Below are positions 1-6,376 of a stretch of 12,205 bases of DNA, piece after piece. Within the stretch, counting starts at the first letter, position 1, and each line of letters begins with the position of its first letter. The notes below the pieces were generated by a model that saw nothing but the letters and a program-made list of their open reading frames with translations, searched no databases and had not been told where the DNA came from. The stretch is from Lentisphaerota bacterium (GTDB lineage Bacteria; Verrucomicrobiota; Kiritimatiellia; UBA8416; JAFGIZ01), in NCBI GenBank assembly GCA_016929365.1, contig JAFGIZ010000045.1, positions 1 to 12,205 of the forward strand, read 5' to 3'. The position numbers and the translations under genes are program-made.

Positions 1-990
1 CTGGCCAAGGAAGAGCGGCGGCGTGAAGCGCTGTACAACCGCTGGCGCGATGCGTACTGGGCCGATTGCATTCCCTTTGCCCACGGGATGCGCCTCTTCG
101 GGCAGTATTACAACGACGTCGTACAGCCCCGCAATCCCTACGCATTCATGGACCTGCTGAGCGGGTCCGGCATGCTCAGTACGGCCCGGAACCGCGCCAT
201 GGAAGACCTCGCCGGGATGATCCGCGCCGACCCCGGCCTCCGCGCCGCGCTGCAGAAGGGAGACACGGCGGAACTCCCCGCGGGGTTCCGCCAGGCCGTG
301 CGGCGCTTCGCCGCGGATTACGGCACGGTCGCCGGTGCGGCGGACGGCTGTTCCCGGGCGTTCCTGGGCTTCCTCCTGGAATTGGCCGACCGGGACGCGC
401 CGGAGCCGCTCGCGGAAACCGGGGTGGACTCGCTTCGCGAGGCTTTCTTCGCGGCCGTTCCCGCCGCGGAACGCCCGCGCGCCGCCGAGATGCTCGACCT
501 CGCGCGCGCCAGTTACCGCTGGCGCGACGACGACAACGTGTACCTCGCCGCCGTCGAATCCCAATGGCGGGCCGCGCGAAACGAGGTCCGCCGGCGCCGC
601 GGCGAACCCGATGAAGCCCCGGGGCCGCCGCCCGCCGCCCGGCAGCCGGATGACGCGTCCGGGGTGCGGCCGCGCCAGCTCGTGGGCCAGCCGGCCGGGC
701 CCGGACTGGCCGCCGGCACGGCGCGCGTGGTTGCCGCCGAACCCGACCTGCTCGAATTCAAGCGCGGCGAGATCCTGGTCTGCGATGCCATCAGCCCGGC
801 CATGACGTTTGTCGTTCCGCTCGCCGGCGCCGTGGTCGAACGCCGGGGCGGGATGTTGATCCACGGCGCGATCATCGCCCGGGAATACGGCATTCCCTGC
901 GTCACGGGCGTGCCCGATGCGGCGGCGCGCATCCGCACCGGCATGCGCCTGACCGTAGACGGCTACCTGGGGATCGTCCGCATCGGGTAG
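1..990 (+). CDS. PEP-synthase/rifampicin-phosphotransferase-like dikinase, C-terminal part (5' truncated by window)
   Basis: The reading frame is open from base 1 to a TAG stop, giving 329 residues with the N-terminus outside the window. The last ~105 residues form the swivelling phospho-histidine domain of PEP-utilising enzymes: 'GQPAGPGLAAGTARVV', then 'GEILVCDAISPAM', then 'GGMLIHGAIIAREYGIPCV', where His288 of the fragment is the expected phosphocarrier. About 200 alpha-helical residues precede it, followed by a Pro/Ala/Asp-rich linker (~residues 200-220). The protein stops right after the His domain, so the C-terminal PEP-binding TIM barrel of PEP synthase and PPDK is absent. That order (presumed ATP-grasp upstream, helical domain, His domain last) matches rifampicin phosphotransferase and related uncharacterised dikinases. 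Domain identity is solid. The substrate cannot be told, and the ATP-grasp part is inferred because it is not in the window. Confidence 0.85.
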   Translation: MAKEERRREALYNRWRDAYWADCIPFAHGMRLFGQYYNDVVQPRNPYAFMDLLSGSGMLSTARNRAMEDLAGMIRADPGLRAALQKGDTAELPAGFRQAVRRFAADYGTVAGAADGCSRAFLGFLLELADRDAPEPLAETGVDSLREAFFAAVPAAERPRAAEMLDLARASYRWRDDDNVYLAAVESQWRAARNEVRRRRGEPDEAPGPPPAARQPDDASGVRPRQLVGQPAGPGLAAGTARVVAAEPDLLEFKRGEILVCDAISPAMTFVVPLAGAVVERRGGMLIHGAIIAREYGIPCVTGVPDAAARIRTGMRLTVDGYLGIVRIG

Positions 991-1008
991 CCGGCGCCGC
1001 GCTCACGG

Positions 1009-2610
1009 CTACGCGCGGTTCCGGCCCCGCAGGCAGGCCTGCAACGTCCGGGACAGGGTTTCCCGGTCAAAGGGCTTGGGCAGAAAATCCGCCGCCCCTT
1101 CCTCGAGCAGGGAGTTAACGGTATCTTCGTCCGCATAGCCGGAACAGACGAGAACACGGACCTCCGGTTCGATGCGGCGCAGCGCCCGCAAGACGGGCAG
1201 ACCCGACATCCTGGGCATGAGTACGTCCAATATGACGAGTTCAAAGGCGCCCCGGCGCTCACGGAAAACACGGACCGCTTCCTCGCCGTCGCCGCAGGCC
1301 GTCACTTCAAACCCCAGTCGCTCCAGCATCCGGGCCAGGTATTCGCGGACCAACGCTTCGTCCTCGACCAGCAGCACCGGGCCGCCCGTGATCCCGGTTT
1401 CCCGCGGGGTACGCTCGGCGGCCGGCGTCTCCTCGGCGGCCGCCACGGGAAAAACCAGACGGAATTCCGCGCCCTTCCCGGGCGCGCTGTGCACCGCGAC
1501 GGCGCCACGGTGCCGGGTCACGCACCCGTACACGCACGCCAGACCCAGGCCGGTGCCCTTTCCCTTCCCCTTGGTCGTAAAAAACGGCTCGAAAATCCGC
1601 GCCTGCGTACGCGCATCCATGCCCGTTCCGGTATCCGTTACCAGCAGTTCAACGTATTCGCCGGGTTCGAGATGGCCGTTGCCGAAGTGCCTGGCCCTGT
1701 CCACGGTCACGTTGCGCGTACGGAAGGAGAGCGTTCCGCCCTCCGGCATGGCGTCACGCGCGTTGACGGCCAGGTTCATCACCGCGGTTTCCAGGTGCGA
1801 GGGGTCGCTCACCAGGTGCGGGCGCTCCGCCTCCAGGTGCATCTCGATTTCAATCGCGGTTCCGATGCTGCGGGTTAGCAGTCCCCGGGCCTGCTCCAAC
1901 ATCTCGTGCAGGTCCACGACGACCGACTGCACCGCTCCCGTACGCGCGAAAGCCAGCAATTGCCGCGTTAGATCGGCGGCCTGCCCGCCGGCCTGCAGGA
2001 TCTGGGCCAGTATACGCCCCTGGTCGGTCTCGGCCTCGAAATCATCCTGCAACAGCTCGGCGTTGCCCTGAATCGCGGTGAGCAGATTGTTGAAATCATG
2101 CGCCACGCCGCCGGCCAGCTGGCCGACGGCTTCCATCTTTTCGGCCTGGCGCAGCCGCGCCTCCAACCGCCCGCGCTCTTCCTCGGCCTGTTTTTCGCGA
2201 GTCACATCCCGCAGATGTTCGATGATCTGCGTCACGTTCCCGCTCCCGTCCAGGACGGGATACGAGCGCGCGTCCAGCCATAATCCGCACTCCGGCACGT
2301 ATTTCACAACCTGCGCCGGACGCCGGGTCCGGAGCGCTTCGCGGGTGGCGCACACGTCGCACGGCGTCTTTCGTCCGATCAGCTCGTAACATTTGCGGCC
2401 CGCCACCTCCTCCGGCGTCAACCCCAGAAAACGGTACCCCGCCGAGTTGTAGCGGATAATCGTCTGGTCCGGGTTCTGAATGCCGAGAATATCGGGAATG
2501 GCCTCGAAAATGGCCTCGAGAAGCGTGTGCGAGTCGGTCCCGGCATCCGCCGCGGCCCCCGCCCCGCTCCGCGCCAGGGACGCATCGTCTGATTCGCCGT
2601 CTTTCAACAC
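1009..2610 (-). CDS. Hybrid sensor histidine kinase: PAS - HisKA - HATPase - receiver
   Basis: This 533-residue protein senses a signal and autophosphorylates, then passes phosphate to its own receiver. A PAS domain covers ~28-138 and carries a cysteine group (C74, C84, C87 in 'CYELIGRKTPCDVC'). A short coiled coil (~138-160) leads to the HisKA H-box 'VAHDFNN' with phospho-acceptor His171. The ATPase shows the N-box 'NLAVNARDAM' (N283), G1 'DTGTGM', F-box 'FEPFFTT' and G2 'GKGTGLGL'. The receiver (~411-530) has E416/D417, phospho-acceptor D462 in 'LDVLMP', S490 and K512, all intact. I see no signal peptide or membrane span, so it is probably cytoplasmic. The start is a GTG at 2610 with only a weak upstream G-rich stretch; the frame is blocked by an in-frame stop at 2653-2655. 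The gene ends 18 bp from the convergent dikinase gene. No separate partner regulator is next to it. Confidence 0.95.
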   Translation of the reverse strand: MLKDGESDDASLARSGAGAAADAGTDSHTLLEAIFEAIPDILGIQNPDQTIIRYNSAGYRFLGLTPEEVAGRKCYELIGRKTPCDVCATREALRTRRPAQVVKYVPECGLWLDARSYPVLDGSGNVTQIIEHLRDVTREKQAEEERGRLEARLRQAEKMEAVGQLAGGVAHDFNNLLTAIQGNAELLQDDFEAETDQGRILAQILQAGGQAADLTRQLLAFARTGAVQSVVVDLHEMLEQARGLLTRSIGTAIEIEMHLEAERPHLVSDPSHLETAVMNLAVNARDAMPEGGTLSFRTRNVTVDRARHFGNGHLEPGEYVELLVTDTGTGMDARTQARIFEPFFTTKGKGKGTGLGLACVYGCVTRHRGAVAVHSAPGKGAEFRLVFPVAAAEETPAAERTPRETGITGGPVLLVEDEALVREYLARMLERLGFEVTACGDGEEAVRVFRERRGAFELVILDVLMPRMSGLPVLRALRRIEPEVRVLVCSGYADEDTVNSLLEEGAADFLPKPFDRETLSRTLQACLRGRNRA

Positions 2611-2753
2611 ACAGCCCCGATATGTTGTGAAGCGTTCTGTCCCGAGCCTTATTCAGCCTCGCAAAGCCATTTTCCAGGAAGAGTCGGTGTAAAGCAAGCT
2701 CGAATGCCGATACATGACCGCCACCGCGCGCTCACCGTTCACCCCGCCGAGCG
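2611..2753. other. Intergenic gap between esterase and kinase genes
   Basis: The 143 bp between two minus-strand genes contains no coding region or RNA structure that I can recognise. It could hold a kinase promoter, but I find no convincing pair of -35/-10 hexamers on the minus strand. Confidence 0.4.
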
Positions 2754-3461
2754 CTAGCCCGTCCGCCGGATGCCCCGTTCCCGCAGCGCCGCCAGAATCC
2801 GGCGGGCCACGGCCTTGTTGCCGGCCCGGTTGGGATGCCGCCGGTCGTCCCAGCACTCGGGAAAATCGTCGACCGGCTTGATATCAACCTGCATGTTCGG
2901 CACGTACGCGCAATCGTAGCGCGCCGCGATATCGCGCTCGAACCGGGAAATGCCCAGGGCGTACCGCCGGCGCCGGTCCATCCGGAACTCCCCGGATGCG
3001 TCCCCCGCTTCCGCGTCGCCGAAGCAACTCGCCAGCACGACCTCGATCCCGGCGTTTCGCGCCGCGCGCACCATGTGCTCGAGGTCGGCGGCGAGGGCCT
3101 CGATCGGGCGCTCGGCCTGCCAGAAATCATTGGCGCCCAGCTCGATCACCACCGCGTCCGGATCCAGGTCGAGGACGTCCCTCCGGAAACGGGCCCGGCC
3201 GCCCGCCAGCGTGTCCCCGCCGATGCCCTTGTTGACAATCTCGGCTTCCGGCAGCCAGACGGCCAGCCAGTCGGTATAGCGCCCTCCGCGCCCGCCGCAC
3301 GCGGTCAGGCTGTCGCCGATACACACCACGCGCACGGGCCGCGGCGCCGCGCACGGTTCCCCCGCCGGCACAACCAGCCCGGCCGCAACCAGGCCGCAGA
3401 TCAAGCCGCTGACCCGGTTATGCCGATTGCATGTCATATCGTAACGGCCTGTTTTTCGCAT
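2754..3461 (-). CDS. Exported SGNH/GDSL-family hydrolase (esterase/lipase-like)
   Basis: The 235-residue protein has all four SGNH blocks: 'IGDSL' (nucleophile Ser51), 'NKGIGGDT' (oxyanion Gly82), 'LGAND' (Asn111) and 'DDRRHPN' (Asp206, His209), so the catalytic set is complete. The 'VNKGIGGDT' version resembles the TAP/lysophospholipase L1 (TesA) branch. The N-terminus has basic residues then a hydrophobic core (~19-34) ending near 'CAAPRP', a plausible Sec signal peptide, so the enzyme likely acts on acyl or acetyl esters in the envelope or outside the cell. The ATG at 3461 is preferred over an in-frame TTG one codon upstream; another ATG eight codons downstream (3437) is possible. It lies 143 bp upstream of the kinase gene on the same strand, close enough for co-transcription but not evidence of it. 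The substrate is unknown. Confidence 0.9.
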   Translation of the reverse strand: MRKTGRYDMTCNRHNRVSGLICGLVAAGLVVPAGEPCAAPRPVRVVCIGDSLTACGGRGGRYTDWLAVWLPEAEIVNKGIGGDTLAGGRARFRRDVLDLDPDAVVIELGANDFWQAERPIEALAADLEHMVRAARNAGIEVVLASCFGDAEAGDASGEFRMDRRRRYALGISRFERDIAARYDCAYVPNMQVDIKPVDDFPECWDDRRHPNRAGNKAVARRILAALRERGIRRTG

Positions 3462-3503
3462 CAAGATGCCTGGAATAACGGTTCTGAAGTTGCCCAGTTT
3501 CCT

Positions 3504-3515
3504 GCGTCATGACGC
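3504..3515. promoter_or_regulatory. 12-bp perfect palindrome GCGTCATGACGC, possible operator
   Basis: GCGTCATGACGC reads the same on both strands. It lies 43 bp upstream of the esterase start and about 260 bp upstream of sodN. Its half-site CGTCA/TGACG is the same as in the inverted repeat at 10388-10405, with different spacing. Function as an operator is inference only. Confidence 0.25.
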
Positions 3516-3548
3516 GCTTGTCGAGACATCTTACCGAAAGCGTCTTTT
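3511..3548 (+). terminator. Weak hairpin followed by TTTT
   Basis: GACGCGCTT (3511-3519) can pair with AAGCGTC (3538-3544) with one bulged base, and TTTT follows at 3545-3548. The loop is long (18 nt) and contains GTCGAGAC, which can pair with itself. No plus-strand gene precedes it, so if it is real it would end an unseen short transcript or act within a leader. It may be chance. Confidence 0.15.
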
Positions 3549-3761
3549 CCATCCGGGCAACACGCCGGGCAGCCTGGCCTTATGCACGGGAGGATGCCGC
3601 TTTCCACGCTTACCGATTCCGCCGGGGAAAACGCAGCCCAAAATGGGGTTTTGCTGGATATGCAGCCGACAGGAGGTATGCTAGCGGTACGGTACAAGTC
3701 CGGCGGAAACAGACATTCGTTTCCCGGACGGCGCCCTCAACAAAAACGGAATACCAGGGAG

Positions 3762-3767
3762 AAAGGA
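3762..3767 (+). promoter_or_regulatory. Ribosome binding site of sodN
   Basis: AAAGGA sits 7 nt before the ATG at 3775 and supports this start, which leaves a complete signal peptide ahead of the nickel-hook motif. Confidence 0.7.
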
Positions 3768-3774
3768 CCTGAAT

Positions 3775-4272
3775 ATGACGTCATCGGTTATAAAACGGAC
3801 CGCCGGCGCGGCAGCCCTCTGCGCAGCTCTGCTGCTCGGCGGACGCGTGCTCGCGCATTGCGAAATCCCCTGCGGCATCTACGGGGACCGCATGCGGGTC
3901 GAGATGTTGGAAGAACACTTCCGGACCGTGGAAAAGTCCATGGCTGAGATCCGGAGACTGGAGGCGGCGGAGGACGGAAATGCCAACCAGCTCGTACGCT
4001 GGATCGTGAACAAGGAAGAACATGCCAACGAGATCCAGCATATCGTCTACCAGTATTTCATGAACCAACGGGTCACACCCGTCGACGAAAACGCCGGCAA
4101 GGCGTACGAACGGTATGTCGCACAAATTACCCTTCTGCACCGCATGCTGGTCCAGGCCATGTACTGCAAGCAGACCACGGATGCGGAACACGTCCAGAAG
4201 CTGAGCACCCTGCTGCATGCCTTCGAACACGTCTACTTCGAGGAACCCGAAGAACACAGCCACCACCATTAG
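3775..4272 (+). CDS. sodN: Nickel superoxide dismutase with N-terminal signal peptide
   Basis: The protein (165 aa) disproportionates superoxide to O2 and H2O2 at a nickel site. The key motif is 'HCEIPCGIY' at residues 28-36, matching the nickel hook 'HCDLPCGVY' of known Ni-SODs: His28, Cys29, Pro32, Cys33 and Tyr36 correspond to mature His1, Cys2, Pro5, Cys6 and Tyr9. It is preceded by a basic residue and a hydrophobic stretch ending 'GGRVLA', a good signal peptidase I site whose cut would leave His as the new N-terminus, as the nickel site requires. The rest is helical, fitting the four-helix bundle of the family. The mature form is about 138 residues, longer than the ~117 of Streptomyces, with an added acidic/His tail ('EEHSHHH') that may bind metal. 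No separate leader-cleaving peptidase gene (SodX type) is nearby. It is first in a plus-strand group with the next two genes. Confidence 0.93.
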   Translation: MTSSVIKRTAGAAALCAALLLGGRVLAHCEIPCGIYGDRMRVEMLEEHFRTVEKSMAEIRRLEAAEDGNANQLVRWIVNKEEHANEIQHIVYQYFMNQRVTPVDENAGKAYERYVAQITLLHRMLVQAMYCKQTTDAEHVQKLSTLLHAFEHVYFEEPEEHSHHH

Positions 4273-4408
4273 CGCGGCGGCCGCGGCACGTCCCTGGCCG
4301 TTCGCGCTTGCTTACGGGGCGTGCCTGCGTTAGCCTTCAGGACACAACAAAGGTCCGGCCGCCGGAACGGCGCGCCTGGCGGGACACTACGGACAGGGAG
4401 CACACAGC

Positions 4409-4615
4409 ATGAGCACCACGCAGAAGACACCCCACAACGAGGCCTGCGGCAGCGATAAACACAAGGAACATCTCTGCTACCTGCAGTATGAAGGCTATCA
4501 CTTCGGGCATAAGGCCGAATACAAGGCGCTCGTGCAGGACGCGCAGTACATCTGCCGGAATTGCGGCCGGACCGCCCGCAGCGCGGACAATCTCTGCGAT
4601 CCGGTCGCGCTGTAG
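4409..4615 (+). CDS. Small cysteine-rich protein, possible metal-binding (hypothetical)
   Basis: The predicted product is a soluble 68-residue protein with five cysteines (C13, C23, C49, C52, C63) and several histidines. The segment 'YICRNCGRTA' is a CxxC knuckle and 'NLCDP' supplies a further Cys, so a zinc-ribbon or rubredoxin-like metal site is plausible. Small proteins ending in a similar 'CxxCGRxA...LCxP' pattern seem familiar to me from other anaerobic bacteria, but I cannot name a family. The start is supported by AGGGAG 8 nt before the ATG. It has no signal peptide, unlike both neighbours, so it should stay in the cytoplasm. It lies 136 bp after sodN and 32 bp before the peroxidase gene, so a role in nickel or redox handling for them is possible but unproven. 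Confidence 0.75.
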   Translation: MSTTQKTPHNEACGSDKHKEHLCYLQYEGYHFGHKAEYKALVQDAQYICRNCGRTARSADNLCDPVAL

Positions 4616-4634
4616 CGGGCCGTTCGCTTCCGGC

Positions 4635-4641
4635 AAAGGAG
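4635..4641 (+). promoter_or_regulatory. Ribosome binding site deciding the GTG start of the peroxidase
   Basis: AAAGGAG lies 6 nt before GTG at 4648. It selects this start over an ATG at 4561 that overlaps the previous gene and would bury the signal peptide behind a basic, unfamiliar extension. Confidence 0.8.
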
Positions 4642-4647
4642 CCTATT

Positions 4648-5208
4648 GTGAAACGTTTCACTCATGCCGCCCTGCTTGTGACCGCAACCGCGTGGCTGGC
4701 CGCCGCGCAAGGGGAAGAACCCGTGAAAACCGTGTATTCATTCAGCCTGCCCGATATCGACGGCAAGGAGATCAGCCTGTCCGAGTTCAATGGCAAGGTG
4801 CTGCTGCTCGTGAACGTCGCCAGCAAGTGCGGCTTCACCGGCCAGTATGCCGGCCTGCAGAAACTCTACGAGACCTACAAGGACAAGGGCCTGGTCGTGC
4901 TCGGCTTCCCGGCCAATAATTTCATGAGCCAGGAACCCGGTACGGAAGAGGAGATCAAGCAGTTCTGCTCGCTGAACTACGGCGTGACCTTCCCCCTGTT
5001 TTCCAAGATCTCCGTCTCGGGCAAGGACCAGCACCCGCTCTATGCGTTTCTGACTTCCAAGGAAACCAACCCGGAATTCGCGGGCCGCATTACGTGGAAC
5101 TTCAACAAGTTCCTCGTCGACCGCGAAGGGCGCGTCATCGGCCGCTTCGGCAGCCGCACCGCCCCCGACGACGAAGAGCTCGTCAAGGCCGTCGAAGCCG
5201 CCCTTTAA
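4648..5208 (+). CDS. Exported glutathione-peroxidase-family thiol peroxidase
   Basis: The 186-residue protein of the GPx family reduces peroxides, most likely with thioredoxin-like donors. The peroxidatic cysteine is Cys61 in 'NVASKCGFT' (a Cys, not Sec, form). Cys107 in 'KQFCSLNYGVTFP' matches the resolving cysteine of yeast Gpx3, which supports a two-cysteine mechanism. Trp150 and Asn151 ('TWNFNKFLVD') of the catalytic tetrad are present. The usual 'FPCNQF' motif reads 'FPANNF', so the tetrad Gln is Asn91 and the middle Cys is Ala. An N-terminal signal peptide ('KRFTHAALLVTATAWLAAA', cut near AAA-QG) places it outside the cytoplasm, where it could remove the H2O2 made by the exported Ni-SOD two genes upstream. 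The gene ends 12 bp from the convergent methyltransferase gene. Confidence 0.93.
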   Translation: MKRFTHAALLVTATAWLAAAQGEEPVKTVYSFSLPDIDGKEISLSEFNGKVLLLVNVASKCGFTGQYAGLQKLYETYKDKGLVVLGFPANNFMSQEPGTEEEIKQFCSLNYGVTFPLFSKISVSGKDQHPLYAFLTSKETNPEFAGRITWNFNKFLVDREGRVIGRFGSRTAPDDEELVKAVEAAL

Positions 5209-5220
5209 AAGGCCGCGCCC

Positions 5221-6099
5221 TCAAACCGCGCGGCGGATGGCGGCAATGTGTTCCGGACCGGTACCGCAGCAGCCGCCGATAATCGTCGCGCCGGCCTCGA
5301 CGAGGCGCGGCGCCTTGGCGGCCAGCGCCTCGGGTGTTTCCTTGAACACCGTCTCACCGTGCTCCAGCACGGGCATACCGGCGTTGGGCATGGCGATAAG
5401 CGGCGCCTGCGGCGCCGCGGCGCGCAACAGCCTGATAACCTCGATCATGTGGTCCGCCCCGGTCCCGCAGTTCGCGCCGATCACGTCGGCGCCCGCCTCC
5501 AGCGCCGCCGCGGCGAACGCCTCGGGCCGAACCCCCATCATACTGGCGTACCCGCCGCCCTGCTGCGGATCGAACGTAAACGAAACAAACACGACCAGCG
5601 CCGTGTGTTCGCGCGCCGCGCGGACGGCCGCCAGCGCCTCGTCCAGCGCGGTCATGGTCTCCACGATCACCGCGTCCGCGCCGCCGGCCTCAAGCGCGAC
5701 GATCTGCTCGCGGAAGGCGTCGAGCATATCCGCTTCCGTCGCCGTTCCCAACGGCGCCATGAACTGTCCCGTGGGCCCCACGCTGCCGAGAACATACTGG
5801 TTATCACCGGCCACCTCGCGCGCCAGCGCCGCGGCGGCGCGGTTGATCTCCGCCACGCGGTCCCCCAGCCCGAACGCGTCGAGCTTGTAGCGCGTCCCGC
5901 CGAACGAGTTGCACTCGACGATGTCGCTGCCGGCTTCCCGGTACGCGCGGTGGACGGCCTTGACGTCCGCCGGCCGTTCCACGCACCACAGCTCGGGACA
6001 TTCGCCGGCTACCAGGCCCCGCTGCTGCAGCGCCGTTCCCATCGCCCCGTCACAAATCAGGACCCTGTCTTCGCGCACGCGTTCTTTTAACGTCGTCAT
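5221..6099 (-). CDS. Homocysteine S-methyltransferase family protein (single module)
   Basis: The 292-residue protein consists of one Hcy-methyltransferase TIM barrel, which moves a methyl group to homocysteine to make methionine. It opens with 'LICDGAMGTALQQRG' (residues 14-28), continues with 'NSFGGTRYKLDAFGL' and 'GSVGPTGQFMAPLG', and carries the zinc ligands Cys211 ('GANCGTG') and Cys277/Cys278 ('GGCCGTGPEH'). All three cysteines are intact. It is closest in look to the N-terminal module of cobalamin-dependent methionine synthase, but the folate, cobalamin and reactivation modules are missing, so it either works with separate corrinoid or folate proteins encoded elsewhere or uses another methyl donor such as S-methylmethionine or betaine. 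The start is an ATG at 6099 with a weak GGG 8 nt upstream. I found no B12 or SAM riboswitch upstream. Confidence 0.9.
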   Translation of the reverse strand: MTTLKERVREDRVLICDGAMGTALQQRGLVAGECPELWCVERPADVKAVHRAYREAGSDIVECNSFGGTRYKLDAFGLGDRVAEINRAAAALAREVAGDNQYVLGSVGPTGQFMAPLGTATEADMLDAFREQIVALEAGGADAVIVETMTALDEALAAVRAAREHTALVVFVSFTFDPQQGGGYASMMGVRPEAFAAAALEAGADVIGANCGTGADHMIEVIRLLRAAAPQAPLIAMPNAGMPVLEHGETVFKETPEALAAKAPRLVEAGATIIGGCCGTGPEHIAAIRRAV

Positions 6100-6177
6100 A
6101 ACCGTTACCCATAGCCCTTCCGGGATAAAAGGGTGAACGGCATTCCCAAGCAGGTCAGAGCGCTGCGGACAACCGCA

Positions 6178-6288
6178 TTAATGCAAAAGCAAGATCTGAC
6201 GCTTCGGAACTAAGACCTGGAACCGATATTCGATCTTCGGGTTTTTGCCGTCCACCCGACGGTATAGTCTCTCGGTCAGCCTCCCGCG
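6178..6288 (-). repeat. Possible dispersed intergenic repeat or gene remnant (36-codon frame without a good start)
   Basis: In the 277-bp gap between the methyltransferase and the YGANIGW gene, a minus-strand frame of 36 codons ending in TAA reads like protein: it contains 'DGKNPKIEYRFQVLVPKRQ' and ends 'ILLLH'. It has no ATG and no ribosome site, and is less GC-rich than its neighbours. It resembles, from memory, the 'NPKxEYRxxK'-like translations of intergenic repeats in PVC genomes; I cannot confirm this here. It also holds a small hairpin (CCGTC...GACGG on the minus strand). It could be a repeat copy, a fossil, or a very small gene. Confidence 0.3.
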
Positions 6289-6376
6289 TCAAGCGCGCGT
6301 TGCATCGTATCCTCGGACTATTCACCGTCACGCGCCGCCGTGCCGTTTTCTCCCATCCCGAAGAGGACCTGTAAAC

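Larger units (their letters stand above)
3462..3774. other. Divergent intergenic region between esterase and sodN
   Basis: These 313 bp separate the minus-strand esterase from the plus-strand sodN and must hold the start signals for both. Short open frames exist on both strands (for example 3509-3772 + and 3461-3697 -), but their predicted peptides look like no family and have poor starts, so I do not call them genes. Visible structure: a 12-bp perfect palindrome at 3504-3515, a hairpin followed by four T at 3511-3548, and a TATGCT hexamer at 3677-3682 that could be a -10 box but whose nearest TTGCTG is 20 bp upstream, too far for a standard promoter. Confidence 0.5.

Noticed and set aside
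3340..3400. Lipoprotein signal for the esterase (Cys near the signal peptide end)
   Set aside because: The residues before Cys ('PAGEPC') do not fit a lipobox, so a plain signal peptide is preferred.
2835..3512. 225-residue plus-strand frame opposite the esterase
   Set aside because: Antisense shadow; the minus strand has all four SGNH blocks.
3509..3772. 87-residue plus-strand frame ending just before sodN
   Set aside because: No ribosome site, no family resemblance, basic composition; the region more likely serves as leader and promoter.
5248..6090. 280-residue plus-strand frame opposite the methyltransferase
   Set aside because: Arg-rich, no recognisable domain, fully antisense to a gene with intact zinc ligands.
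6241..6262. Intrinsic terminator after the YGANIGW gene
   Set aside because: The CCGTC/GACGG stem is only 5 bp and is followed by A-rich, not T-rich, sequence on the minus strand.
6100..6376. Cobalamin or SAM riboswitch upstream of the methyltransferase
   Set aside because: I looked for the B12-box and SAM-type conserved cores on the minus strand and saw none.
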